Assembly (NCBI GenBank): GCA_046727955.1
Contig: JBKPDO010000268.1
Location: 1-31,552 of the forward strand
Reading direction: 5' to 3'
Length of the DNA: 31,552 nt
From: DASVXQ01 sp046727955
GTDB lineage: Bacteria > Actinomycetota > CALGFH01
This document shows positions 1 through 7,608 of the stretch, one piece after another. A model generated the notes under the pieces. That model searched no databases. It was not told the DNA's origin and saw only the letters and a program-made list of their open reading frames with translations. A program made the translations under genes and the position numbers. The stretch's first letter is position 1; each line of letters starts with the position of its first letter.

Positions 1-1
1 C

Positions 2-1564
2 GTCGGCCCACGCATCGCCGCCGCCGAGACCCGCATGGCGGAGCTGGCGGACGCCGCGGCGCCCCTGGCCGACCTGGAGCGGGCGCGCGAGGCCCAGCTC
101 GAGCGGCAGGCGCTGCTGCGCGCGGTGGCGGACGCCGGCGGGCGCGAGCAGGTCGCGCGGCGCGCTCTCGCCGAGGCCGAGCGCGAGGCGGCGGACCTGA
201 CCGAGGTGGCCGAGGCCATCAAGCACGCCGAGGCGGTCATCGAGAAGGTCGAGCACGCCCTGCTCGAGGCCCGCGAGCGGCACGCCCACGCCAGCGAGGT
301 GCTCGGCGCCTCCGCCGAGCGGCTGAAGGCGAGCACGGCCGTGGCCGAGCGCTACGCCAGCCTCGATGCGAATTCGGCCTGCCCCACGTGCGGCCAGCCA
401 CTGGGGGAGGCGTTCGCCAAGGTCGCCTCGAAGCACGCCGAGGACCTGGCCACCGCAAAGGCCGCGCACGACGACGCGGTCGAGCTGCGCACCGCGGCGG
501 TCGAGGCCGGCAAGCAGCTCGCCTCCAGACGCGCCGAGCTGAAGGGGGAGCTGGAGCGGGCGCGGGCCGCCGAGCATCGCGCCGCCAGGGCATCGGCCCT
601 GGTCGACAGCGCCAAGCAGGCCATCAAGGTGGTCAGCGAGGAGGTCGCCGAGCGCGGGCGCGAGCTGGAGGAGCGCCCGGACCCCGGCTTCGACCCCGAC
701 GCCCACCTGCGCGCCAAGCGCGCCGCCGAGGAGCTGCAGCAGGCGGCGCTGCACCTCCGCGAGCTGCTCGGCCGGGCCGAGCAGGCCGAGGTGGAGCGAA
801 AGCTGGCCAAGGAGGCGCTCGCCCGCGCCGGCGAGGCGGACGAGCGGGCCGTCGCGGTCGAGACCGAGGTCAGAGCGCTCGGTGAGGCCGAGCAGGAGCT
901 GGCGGCCGCCCGCGAGCGCGTCCGCCAGGCCGGCGAGCTGGCGCGCCAGACCCACGGCGAGCACGAGCGCGCCGCTGAGGCGCTGGCCGCCGCCCGGCGT
1001 CGCCACGCCGACCGCGATCGCGAGCTGGTGGCCGCCCGCGCCCGCCACGAGGAGGTCGTCGCCCTCGAGGAGCACGCCGCCTACCTCGCCCGCCTGGCCG
1101 ACCTCATGGCGGCCTTCCGCCTGCACCTGGTCGCGCGGCTGGGCCGGCGCCTGTCGGTCGAGGCGGCAGGCCTGTTCGCGGAGCTGACCGACCACGAGTA
1201 CCAGGACCTGGTGGTCGACCCAGAGGACTACTCGATCCGCATCGCCGACGCCGGCACCGAGTACGAGCTGGCGCGCTTCTCCGGCTCCGAGAACGACCTG
1301 GCCAGCCTGTCGCTGCGGGTGGCGGTCAGCCTGGTCATCGCCGAGGGCGCCGGCGAGCTCGGTCTCCTTGTATTGGACGAGGTGCTCGGGGCTCTTGACC
1401 GCGAGCGTCGCGGGCGTATGCTGGCCGCCCTCACCACCCTGCAGGGCCGGTTTCGCCAGGTCCTGCTCGTGACACACAACGACGAGGTGAAAGACCTGCT
1501 GCCCGCCGCAATCGAGGTCCGGAAGGGTCTGGACCGGACGTCGACGGCGGTCGTGCGGAGCTAG
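2..1564 (+). CDS. sbcC: SbcC/Rad50-type SMC ATPase, C-terminal part
   Basis: ATPase subunit of the SbcCD (Mre11-Rad50-like) nuclease, which processes DNA ends and hairpins in the cytoplasm. The reading frame is open to the left edge, so the N-terminal Walker A half is missing from view. What is seen: long charged Ala/Glu/Arg-rich coiled coil; a zinc-hook CPTCGQ near nt 380-400 in the middle of the coil; a second coil; then the C-terminal ATPase half with an ABC-like signature (FSGSEND followed by LASLSLR, about nt 1279-1320), Walker B plus D-loop (LVLDEVLGALD, about nt 1369-1400) and a switch His (LLVTHNDE). The zinc hook separates it from SMC and RecN proteins, which lack CxxC at the hinge. 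The partner nuclease sbcD would be expected upstream, outside the window. A generic Rad50-like AAA protein is the alternative. Confidence 0.85.
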   Translation, partial: VGPRIAAAETRMAELADAAAPLADLERAREAQLERQALLRAVADAGGREQVARRALAEAEREAADLTEVAEAIKHAEAVIEKVEHALLEARERHAHASEVLGASAERLKASTAVAERYASLDANSACPTCGQPLGEAFAKVASKHAEDLATAKAAHDDAVELRTAAVEAGKQLASRRAELKGELERARAAEHRAARASALVDSAKQAIKVVSEEVAERGRELEERPDPGFDPDAHLRAKRAAEELQQAALHLRELLGRAEQAEVERKLAKEALARAGEADERAVAVETEVRALGEAEQELAAARERVRQAGELARQTHGEHERAAEALAAARRRHADRDRELVAARARHEEVVALEEHAAYLARLADLMAAFRLHLVARLGRRLSVEAAGLFAELTDHEYQDLVVDPEDYSIRIADAGTEYELARFSGSENDLASLSLRVAVSLVIAEGAGELGLLVLDEVLGALDRERRGRMLAALTTLQGRFRQVLLVTHNDEVKDLLPAAIEVRKGLDRTSTAVVRS

Positions 1565-1729
1565 CGGACACGGCGCCCCGCGACGACGAACTGACCGGGA
1601 AGAACGCCGGGAACAACGCCGCGCCGAAGAGCGTTACGGGCATGAATACCGAACCCGGCGCGCTCTATCGGTTCGTGGTAGACAATCCGGCGCGCCGACC
1701 TGCTATCGAGAAATGAAAGGACTACGAGG

Positions 1730-1996
1730 GTGCCAGAGGAAGAGGAGGACGAGGCTCAGGTCGAGGCATCCCTCGACGAGCTGATCGCCAAAAAGTCAGA
1801 CCGGCCAGCGCCAGTCGACGAAGACGACGAGGACGAGGTGCTGCTCGCGCTGACCCGGGACGACTCCCGCGAGTCGCTCACGACGCGCGTGCTCCCGGTC
1901 CAGCACAACGAGTTCGTCTGTACGAGCTGCTACCTCGTCAAGCACCGCAGCCAGCTCGCTGACCAGCGGCGCCAGCTCTGTCGCGACTGCGCATAG
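1730..1996 (+). CDS. DUF4193 family protein
   Basis: Small acidic protein of 88 residues from the actinobacterial DUF4193 family, whose function is unknown. The N-terminal half is almost entirely Glu/Asp (PEEEEDEAQ, DEDDEDEVLL). The C-terminal half carries the family hallmark, a zinc-ribbon-like pair CTSC and CRDC around a VKHRSQLAD segment. The GTG start is chosen because AAAGGA (1716-1721) lies 8 nt upstream. lnt begins 2 nt after its stop, so the two are probably cotranscribed, although the lnt start is itself doubtful. The paired cysteines suggest metal binding, and the acidic tail suggests contact with a basic partner; both are inference. Confidence 0.8.
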   Translation: MPEEEEDEAQVEASLDELIAKKSDRPAPVDEDDEDEVLLALTRDDSRESLTTRVLPVQHNEFVCTSCYLVKHRSQLADQRRQLCRDCA

Positions 1997-1998
1997 CC

Positions 1999-3780
1999 AT
2001 GTCAACCGAGAGGTCCGCGGCGGCGGGGGGTCCGGGGGGCTCTCCAGCGAGGCCCGAGCCGGGCACCAGGGTGCGAAGCAAGGCCGAGCGTAGCCCCCCG
2101 GTGGATACGGGTCCGGGGGGCTCTCCAGGCCCCCCGGTGAGAACAGGATGGCGCGCGGGCCCGGCTCCCCGGGTCGCCGCCGCCGTCCTCGCCGGGGTGG
2201 CCCTCTCGCTGGCCTTTCCGGGTCCGGATCTGGGACCGGTGGCGCTGGTCGCCCTGGTCCCGCTCCTGCTCGCCGTCGAGAACGCGCGGCCTCGGCAGGC
2301 GGCCGCCCTCGGCTACCTCACTGGTGTGGTCTTCATCGGCCTGCTCATCCTGTGGATCCCCACTGAATTCCTATCGTGGACGGGCGCCGCCGGGTGGCTC
2401 GCCTGGGTCGCGCTGTGCGTGGCCGAGGCGTGCTTCGTGGCCGCGTTCGCTGCGCTGGTGCCGGCCTCCAGGCGGCTTGGCCCCTGGCGGGTGCTGCTGC
2501 TGCCCGCCTGCTGGGCCACGCTCGAGCTGCTCCGCGCCCACGGGCCAATCGGCGGCTTCCCCTGGGGGATCCTTGGGGTCAGCCAGCACGGCGGGGGACC
2601 GCTGCTCCCGCTCGCCCGGGTGGTTGGCGCCTACGGTCTGTCCGCCGTGATCGTCGCGGTCAACTTCGCGGTGGCCAGCTGGATCCGGGTGATCGCCCAG
2701 CGCAGGTATCGCGGGATTGGTCCCGTCCTCGCCTGGCCGGTCGTGGCCGTCGCGCTGCCGCTGTCGGGGCTGCTCGCCCCCGCGCCGCCGCCGCCCAGCG
2801 GCGCGCCGCTGCACCTGGACGTCGTCCAGGCGGGCCTGCTCGGCGGGCACGGCCTGGACCGTGGCGCCAGCACTGAGGCGGTCTTCTCCAATCACGTCCG
2901 GCGCACCGAGGCACTCGCCGGCCAGCCCCGCCCCGACCTGGTCATCTGGGGCGAGGGCGCGGTCGACGAAGACCCCTTGACCAACCCAGACCGTATCGAC
3001 CGCATCCGCCGGGCGGCCGCCGCCGTCGGCGCGCCGCTGCTGGTCGGCGCCACCACCTCCGCCGGGGGCGGTCATTACGCCACCGACGCGCTGCTGTTCA
3101 CCTCCAGTGGCGAGCTGGCCGACCGCTACCGTAAGCGCCGCCTGGTGCCGTTTGGTGAGTACGTGCCTATGGCATGGCTGATGGGCCGTATCCTCCCGGT
3201 CACCCGCGAGGGCGTGCCGTTCGACAAGGTCCCCGGCGACCGCCTGGAGCCAATGGTGGTCGGCCGTGTCCGCATCGGCACGATCATCTGCTGGGAGTCC
3301 GCCTACGCGGAGGACCCCCGCACGCTCGCCCGCGAGGGCGCCCAGGTCATCGTCGTGGCGACCAACAACGCCTCCTTCGGCGAGGGGCCGGCCTCGCGGC
3401 AGCACCTGGCCTCGAGCCAGCTCCGCGCGGTGGAGGAGGGCCGCACCGTCGTCCAGGCCGCTGTCTCCGGCTCCAGCGCGATCATCGGTCCTGACGGCAT
3501 CGCCCGTCAGCGGACCGGCCTGTACCAGCAGGCGACCATCCGCGCCGCGGTGGCGCCGCGCAGTGGGCTGACGCTGTACGCCCGCTTCGGTCAGGGGATC
3601 GAGGCGGCCCTGGTCGCGCTCAGCGTCGTCACCCTGGTGGTGGCGCTGCTCCCCTGGAGCCGTCGCAGGACCGGCGACGCGGCGGCGTTCGCGCCGGGCG
3701 TCCCGCACCCGCCCGCGACGGAGTCGAGCCAGGAGCACGCATCGAGCCAGGAGCGCGCCGCCGTTCAGCGCGGCGAGTGA
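1999..3780 (+). CDS. lnt: Apolipoprotein N-acyltransferase (Lnt)
   Basis: Integral membrane enzyme that N-acylates the amino-terminal cysteine of lipoproteins, the last step of lipoprotein maturation. There is an N-terminal multi-helix membrane domain (about residues 55-260), a nitrilase-like (CN-hydrolase) domain and a final C-terminal helix. The catalytic triad is visible: E319 in WGEGAVDE, K379 in YRKRRLVPFGEYVP and C431 in TIICWESAY. At 593 residues it is longer than typical Lnt because residues 9-46 are translated from a dispersed intergenic repeat (2024-2143) and read as a Pro/Gly-rich extension. The ATG at 1999 has no obvious ribosome binding site. A GTG at 2137, just before the first hydrophobic segment, is an alternative start that would exclude the repeat. 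The convergent neighbour encodes polyprenol-phosphate mannose synthase; in mycobacteria the two activities are fused. Confidence 0.92.
   Translation: MSTERSAAAGGPGGSPARPEPGTRVRSKAERSPPVDTGPGGSPGPPVRTGWRAGPAPRVAAAVLAGVALSLAFPGPDLGPVALVALVPLLLAVENARPRQAAALGYLTGVVFIGLLILWIPTEFLSWTGAAGWLAWVALCVAEACFVAAFAALVPASRRLGPWRVLLLPACWATLELLRAHGPIGGFPWGILGVSQHGGGPLLPLARVVGAYGLSAVIVAVNFAVASWIRVIAQRRYRGIGPVLAWPVVAVALPLSGLLAPAPPPPSGAPLHLDVVQAGLLGGHGLDRGASTEAVFSNHVRRTEALAGQPRPDLVIWGEGAVDEDPLTNPDRIDRIRRAAAAVGAPLLVGATTSAGGGHYATDALLFTSSGELADRYRKRRLVPFGEYVPMAWLMGRILPVTREGVPFDKVPGDRLEPMVVGRVRIGTIICWESAYAEDPRTLAREGAQVIVVATNNASFGEGPASRQHLASSQLRAVEEGRTVVQAAVSGSSAIIGPDGIARQRTGLYQQATIRAAVAPRSGLTLYARFGQGIEAALVALSVVTLVVALLPWSRRRTGDAAAFAPGVPHPPATESSQEHASSQERAAVQRGE
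2024..2143 (+). repeat. Dispersed G-rich repeat, family A, copy 1
   Basis: One full unit of about 80 bp plus a shortened second unit. The unit begins CGGGGGGTCCGGGGGGCTC, contains GAGGCCCGAGCC and CCGAGCGTAG, and ends CCCCCCGGTG. The same sequence is present in reverse orientation at 4601-4756, with a partial copy at 4901-4934. This copy lies inside the annotated 5' part of lnt. Confidence 0.85.
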
Positions 3781-3789
3781 GCGCCGCGG

Positions 3790-4551
3790 CTATCCCGGCT
3801 GGCGGGCGGCGACGCTGTCGGGATGGCGGGCGCGGGTCCGGTGGCGGCCACCGCTGAGCGCCCACAGGGTCACTCGCCACAACGCCTCCGCCACGATCCG
3901 CCTGCTCATCTTCGAGACGCCGGCGGCGCGCTCGGTGAAGGTGATCGGCAGCTCCAGCACGCGGAAGCCCTCCCGCCAGGCGCGGTGGACCATCTCCACC
4001 TGGAAGCAATAGCCGTTGGACTCGACCGCCTCGACCGGCAGCGCCTCCAGCACCGCGCGGCGGTAGGCGCGGTAGCCGGCGGTGGCGTCGTGCACGGGCA
4101 GCCGCAGCGCCAGCCGGACGTAGGCGTTGCCGCCACGGGAGATCGCCTTGCGCAGCGGGCTCCAGTTGACGGCCTCGCCACCAGGCACGTACCGGGAGCC
4201 GATCACCAGGTCGGCCCGGTCCAGCCCGTCCAGCAGCGCCGGGAGGCGCTCAGGCGGGTGGGAGAGGTCGGCGTCCATCTCGACCATGGCGTCGTAGTCG
4301 CGCTCGAGGGCCCAGCCGAAGCCCGCCCGGTAGGCGGCGCCGAGGCCCTGCTTGGCGCCGCGCTCGAGCAGGTGGACGCGCTGGCCGCCCTGGCCGCCGG
4401 CTCTGGCGCGCACCAGCTCCGCGGTGCCGTCCGGGCTGCCGTCGTCCACCACCAGCACCTCGACCCTGGGGTCGGCGCCCAGGACCCGGTCGAGCACCTC
4501 CTCGATCGAGCCGGCCTCGTTGTAGGTGGGGATGACGACGACTGCTCTCAC
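3790..4551 (-). CDS. ppm1: Polyprenol monophosphomannose synthase
   Basis: GT2-family glycosyltransferase that moves mannose from GDP-mannose to polyprenyl phosphate, giving the lipid-linked mannose donor used for lipoglycans and protein mannosylation on the membrane. The protein has 253 residues. Near the N-terminus it has VVIPTYNEAGSIEEVL, then VLVVDDGSPDGT, then the metal-binding EMDADLSHPPE and the GSRYVPGG loop, the order seen in DPM1-like enzymes. It has no C-terminal membrane anchor, so it is the soluble DPM1 type. The GTG start at 4551 is chosen because GGAGGAG lies 5 nt upstream and because the frame further upstream is translated repeat DNA. Its stop faces the lnt stop with 9 bp between them. 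Confidence 0.9.
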   Translation of the reverse strand: MRAVVVIPTYNEAGSIEEVLDRVLGADPRVEVLVVDDGSPDGTAELVRARAGGQGGQRVHLLERGAKQGLGAAYRAGFGWALERDYDAMVEMDADLSHPPERLPALLDGLDRADLVIGSRYVPGGEAVNWSPLRKAISRGGNAYVRLALRLPVHDATAGYRAYRRAVLEALPVEAVESNGYCFQVEMVHRAWREGFRVLELPITFTERAAGVSKMSRRIVAEALWRVTLWALSGGRHRTRARHPDSVAARQPG

Positions 4552-4600
4552 CAGTGCTCCTCCAGCCAAGCGCCCGCGTATCGTACAGGGCCTGCTAGTC

Positions 4601-4756
4601 CGGGGGGCTACGCTCGGCCTTGCTTCGCATCCTAGTACCGGTGCTGGGCCTCGCCGGAGAGCCCCCGGGCCCGTATCCACCGGGGGGCTACGCTCGGCTG
4701 CACGAGCACCCTGGTGCCTGGCTCGGGCCTCGCTGGAGAGCCCCCCGGACCCCCCG
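4601..4756 (-). repeat. Dispersed G-rich repeat, family A, two tandem units
   Basis: Two head-to-tail units, 4601-4666 and 4681-4746, each starting CGGGGGGCTACGCTCGGC and ending GGAGAGCCCCC, followed by GGACCCCCCG to 4756. They are the reverse complement of the copy at 2024-2143. They fill much of the gene-free interval 4552-4962 between ppm1 and the next gene. Nothing else recognisable was seen in that interval apart from the partial copy at 4901-4934. Confidence 0.85.
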
Positions 4757-4900
4757 ACTTACCACGCCTCGAGCAGGCCGAGCAGCGTGCGGACCATGCA
4801 GCCGGCATGATGTCATGTCGCGGACGGCACGAGCGCACTGAGGGCGCACTGGGGGTCCGGGTACTCAAGAGCGAGGCCCCTCCCTGGGGAACAGGGGCGA

Positions 4901-4934
4901 TTCGTGCAGCCGAGCGTAAGTCCCCGGTGAGAAC
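4901..4934 (+). repeat. Partial family A repeat
   Basis: A fragment reading GTGCAGCCGAGCGTAAG and ending CCCCGGTGAGAAC. It matches the tail of the family A units (GCAGCCGAGCGTAG) and the GGTGAGAAC end of the copy in lnt. It lies just upstream of the gene at 4963. Confidence 0.6.
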
Positions 4935-4962
4935 CGAGTGCGATCAGGGAGGCGGGAACGGC

Positions 4963-5370
4963 ATGTGGCCGAGGCGGCGTGCGACCGACCCGGAGGTGGA
5001 GGCGGCTTGGCAGTGCTTTCTCCACTTCGCCAAGGCGCTCGACGAGGGCAGCCGGGCGCTGCTGGCGGCCGTGCCGTCGGCGCGCCGGCCGGGCGCGCCG
5101 CTGGAGGCGAGTGTGGAGGGGTTCCTTGTGGGCGTCGCCGCGGCGCGCGAGGAGCTGGCCGGCTGGGCGCTGCCAGCCCTGGCCGCCGAGCAGGCGGCGA
5201 GCGCGGGCGCGCTGACCGCGGCCGAGCGGCGCGCCCGTGAGCTGCCCGAGGTCGCCCGCGACCTGGAGTTCGAGCACCGCACCGAGGCGATCGGCGAGGT
5301 CCTCGACGAGCTGGCGCCCATCCAGGAGGCGGAGCGGGTTCTGCGGGCGCTTCGCCTTCGCCGCCGGTGA
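4963..5370 (+). CDS. Hypothetical small helical protein
   Basis: I do not recognise the family of this 135-residue protein. It is rich in Ala, Glu, Leu and Arg, without signal peptide or membrane segment, and reads as a bundle of amphipathic helices (for example FLHFAKALDEGSRALLAAV and EAIGEVLDELAPIQEAERV). It ends in the basic tail LRALRLRRR. The ATG is chosen because GGGAGGCGGG (about 4947-4956) lies at a normal distance upstream; the open frame further upstream is repeat DNA. It is preceded by a partial family A repeat and followed within 30 bp by a family B repeat, so it looks transcribed alone. An all-helical binding or structural role is only a guess. Confidence 0.6.
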   Translation: MWPRRRATDPEVEAAWQCFLHFAKALDEGSRALLAAVPSARRPGAPLEASVEGFLVGVAAAREELAGWALPALAAEQAASAGALTAAERRARELPEVARDLEFEHRTEAIGEVLDELAPIQEAERVLRALRLRRR

Positions 5371-5396
5371 GGGCTCGCGCGCCGGGGCAGGTCTAT

Positions 5397-5491
5397 CCAT
5401 GTGGGGGGAGCTCGCTCCCCCCACGGCCCCCCAAGGTCAAGATCCTTCCGCGATGCCGCATGGGGAGCTCGTTCCCCCCACGCCCCCCAAG
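5397..5491 (+). repeat. Double-hairpin repeat, family B, copy 1
   Basis: Two tandem palindromes. The first is GGGGGGAGC, loop TC, GCTCCCCCC, followed by ACGGCCCCCCAAGGTCAA. The second is a degraded version beginning CATGGGGAGCTCGTTCCCC. The whole roughly 95-bp unit recurs in inverted orientation at 19717-19816. It lies between the stop at 5370 and the convergent gene ending at 5522, and could fold as a transcription-stopping hairpin in either direction. Confidence 0.85.
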
Positions 5492-5521
5492 AGCGGCTGT
5501 GCCTCAGTCGCCTCGGTCGCC

Positions 5522-6487
5522 TCAGTGCCGGTCCGTGTCGCCGGCGGCGCGGCGTTTGGCGATGGCGGAGAGGGCCTCGAGGACGATGCGGTTGGCGAGG
5601 AAGGCGGTCACCTCGCCGGGACCGTCATAGGGGGGCGACAGCTCGACCACGTCGAGGCCGACCACCGGCAGCTCGAGGGCGCAGCGACGCACGGCGTCCA
5701 GCAGCTGCCTGCTGGTGAGCCCGCCCGGCTCAGGCGTGCCGGTGCCCGGCGCCATGCCAGGGTCGACCACGTCGACGTCGATGGAGAGGGACACCCCGTC
5801 GCAGTCGTCGGTGGCGATGGCGAAGGCCTCGTCCAGGCACTCGTCGAGCCCGCGGCGCACCACCTCGCTCATCTCGAAGCTGCGCATGCCCTGCTCGGCC
5901 ATCCACTCGAGCACGGGCGGCTCTGGCCAGTAGCCACGCAGGCCGAGCTGCAGGAAGCGGTCGCCGCGGACCGCGCCCGACTCGATCAGCCGCCGCATCG
6001 GCGTGCCGTGCCCGAGCAGCGACCCGAACTGGGTCTCGCCGGTGTCGGCATGGGCGTCGAAGTGGACAACGGAAACGCGCCCGAAGCCGAGGTGGCGGGC
6101 GATCCCGGTGACGTCGGGCAGGGCGATGGAGTGGTCGCCGCCGAGCACCACCGGCACCGCGCTGGAGCTGGCAATGGCGTGGACGGCGTCCTCCAGGCGC
6201 TTCAGGGAAGTCTCGATCTCACCGGCCGGCATCAGCACGTCGCCGACGTCGACGACGCGCAGCTGGCGCAGCGGGTCGACGCGGAGCGCCAGGTGCGGCC
6301 GGGACGCGTCGGGGGGCAGGTAGTCGGTGGTGCGGATGGCGAGCGGCCCGAAGCGCGCGCCGGGCCGGTGGGAGGTGCCGCCGTCGAAGGGCGCACCGAC
6401 CACCACCACGTCGGCATCCGCGAAGGTCTCGGGCCGCTCGAGGTCGGCCCGGCGCACGCCGAGGAAGGTGACGTTCGGACCGTACAT
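5522..6487 (-). CDS. speB: Agmatinase/arginase-family ureohydrolase
   Basis: Binuclear manganese ureohydrolase that removes urea (or a related guanidino product) from agmatine, arginine or another guanidino compound; it probably feeds polyamine or nitrogen metabolism in the cytoplasm. At 321 residues it has the normal length for SpeB-like enzymes. Metal-binding motifs appear in the expected order: GGDHS, then HFDAHADT, then SIDVDVVDPGMAPGTGTPEPGG. The C-terminal LDVVELSPPYD segment is typical of the agmatinase branch. The ATG at 6487 has AGGAGG upstream. The divergent DUF3995 gene starts only 27 bp away, so any promoters must overlap the two 5' ends. Guanidinobutyrase or formimidoylglutamase activity cannot be excluded. 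Confidence 0.9.
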   Translation of the reverse strand: MYGPNVTFLGVRRADLERPETFADADVVVVGAPFDGGTSHRPGARFGPLAIRTTDYLPPDASRPHLALRVDPLRQLRVVDVGDVLMPAGEIETSLKRLEDAVHAIASSSAVPVVLGGDHSIALPDVTGIARHLGFGRVSVVHFDAHADTGETQFGSLLGHGTPMRRLIESGAVRGDRFLQLGLRGYWPEPPVLEWMAEQGMRSFEMSEVVRRGLDECLDEAFAIATDDCDGVSLSIDVDVVDPGMAPGTGTPEPGGLTSRQLLDAVRRCALELPVVGLDVVELSPPYDGPGEVTAFLANRIVLEALSAIAKRRAAGDTDRH

Positions 6488-6514
6488 CGCGGCTCCTCCT
6501 GGTAGCTTGGGCGC

Positions 6515-7036
6515 GTGCTGTGGACATCACGTTTTACCAGGCAACCGGCGACGAGATCGTCCGCACGGTCACGCGCGGGAGTATGGGCCGGATACCTGGC
6601 GTGCGGGTGCGCGCTGCTCTACGCGCTGGTCAGCTTCTACTGGGCCGCCGGGGGCACGGCGGGCCTCGACACGGTGGGCGGGTCGATCGAGGAGATGGGT
6701 CGGGCGCATGACGCTCGGGGCATCTTGCTCGGGTCGGTCGCCGGCGTCCTGAAGGTCGCCGGAGGGCTGGTCGCGCTCGCGCTCGTGCGGCCATGGGGCC
6801 GTGCGGTCCCACGCTGGCTGCTGCTCACCGCCAGCTGGGGTGGCGGCGTGGTGCTGACGGTGTACGGCGGCCTGCTGGTGGCCGCCGGCGCGCTCGTGCT
6901 GAGCGGCGCGATCGACCCCGCTGGCCCGGTGGACCGGACGGCCCTCCGCTGGCATGTCATGCTCTGGGACCTGTGGTTCCTGGTCTGGGGGGTGCTGCTC
7001 GGCATCGCCGCCTGGCAATACACCCGAAGGAGGTGA
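6515..7036 (+). CDS. DUF3995-type four-helix membrane protein
   Basis: A 173-residue protein with four predicted membrane helices: GYLACGCALLYALVSFYWAA, LGSVAGVLKVAGGLVALAL, LLLTASWGGGVVLTVYGGLL and LWDLWFLVWGVLLGIAAW. The FYWAAGGTAGLDTVGG motif after the first helix resembles the DUF3995 family, whose function is unknown. The first 20 or so residues are Arg/Ser-rich and cytoplasmic. The GTG at 6515 is the most upstream plausible start; no better one lies before the first helix. Its stop codon lies inside the ribosome binding site of the following thioesterase gene, so the two are translationally coupled. Confidence 0.7.
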   Translation: MLWTSRFTRQPATRSSARSRAGVWAGYLACGCALLYALVSFYWAAGGTAGLDTVGGSIEEMGRAHDARGILLGSVAGVLKVAGGLVALALVRPWGRAVPRWLLLTASWGGGVVLTVYGGLLVAAGALVLSGAIDPAGPVDRTALRWHVMLWDLWFLVWGVLLGIAAWQYTRRR

Positions 7037-7037
7037 T
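7028..7037 (+). promoter_or_regulatory. Perfect Shine-Dalgarno that fixes a TTG start
   Basis: AAGGAGGTGA is a full anti-16S match. It overlaps the TGA stop (7034-7036) of the upstream membrane-protein gene and lies 9 nt before TTG 7047, the only start in the thioesterase frame at a normal distance. The overlapping ATG at 7036 opens a shadow frame. Confidence 0.75.
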
Positions 7038-7046
7038 GGTCGCACC

Positions 7047-7526
7047 TTGGCGAGGAGTCTGGACGAGCGGCCGGGCAGCAGGGACGAGGTGCTGCCACCG
7101 GGGGCGCGGCAGTGCTTCGCGTGCGGCGACGACAACCCGATCGGCATGCACCTGGAGGGGATACGCCGGGAGGGCGATGAGGTGCGCGCCACCCTGCGGC
7201 CACGGGCGGAGTTCCAGAGCTACCCGGGCATGCTCCACGGTGGGCTGTCCGCCACGGCGCTGGACGAGATGATGGGCTACGCGGCGATCCTGCTGGCGGG
7301 GACCTGGAGCGCGACGGCGCGCATGGAGGTGCGCTTCCGCGCGCCGGTCCCCTGTGACGTCGCCCTCGAGTTGGTGGGCGGGGTGGCCGAGGCCCGCAGC
7401 GGTCGGGTCCGCGCCTGGGCCCGCCTGCACCTGCCCGACGGTCGGGTCGGCGCCGAAAGCAGCGGCCTGCTGGTGCCGCTCCCACCCGAGACCGCCGACC
7501 GCGCCCAGCGGCTCTACAGCACGTAA
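7047..7526 (+). CDS. Hotdog-fold PaaI-type thioesterase
   Basis: Probable acyl-CoA thioesterase of the hotdog superfamily, 159 residues and cytoplasmic. It has the CFACGDDNPIGMHL segment found near the N-terminus of a PaaI-like subgroup, followed by the central helix motif MLHGGLSATALDEMMGYAA, which carries the likely catalytic Asp/Glu, and then VRFRAPVPCDVALEL and the closing strand VGAESSGLLVPLP. The start is TTG 7047, set by a perfect Shine-Dalgarno that overlaps the stop of the upstream membrane-protein gene. The true substrate is not visible in the sequence. Confidence 0.82.
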   Translation: MARSLDERPGSRDEVLPPGARQCFACGDDNPIGMHLEGIRREGDEVRATLRPRAEFQSYPGMLHGGLSATALDEMMGYAAILLAGTWSATARMEVRFRAPVPCDVALELVGGVAEARSGRVRAWARLHLPDGRVGAESSGLLVPLPPETADRAQRLYST

Positions 7527-7608
7527 CCCGGAGAGGGCGCCTACGCCCGGCGTCCGACGGTGAGCCTGATCCTGGCGTTCTGGCCAAGGATCGCGTCCGG
7601 TCCCTGTG

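Noticed and set aside
2371..3738. Antisense open frame of 455 codons across lnt
   Set aside because: The sense strand carries the Lnt catalytic triad; the antisense product has low-complexity composition.
7036..7272. ATG at 7036 as the start of the thioesterase
   Set aside because: It is in a different frame and gives an Arg/Cys-rich shadow; TTG 7047 is in the thioesterase frame and correctly spaced from the Shine-Dalgarno.
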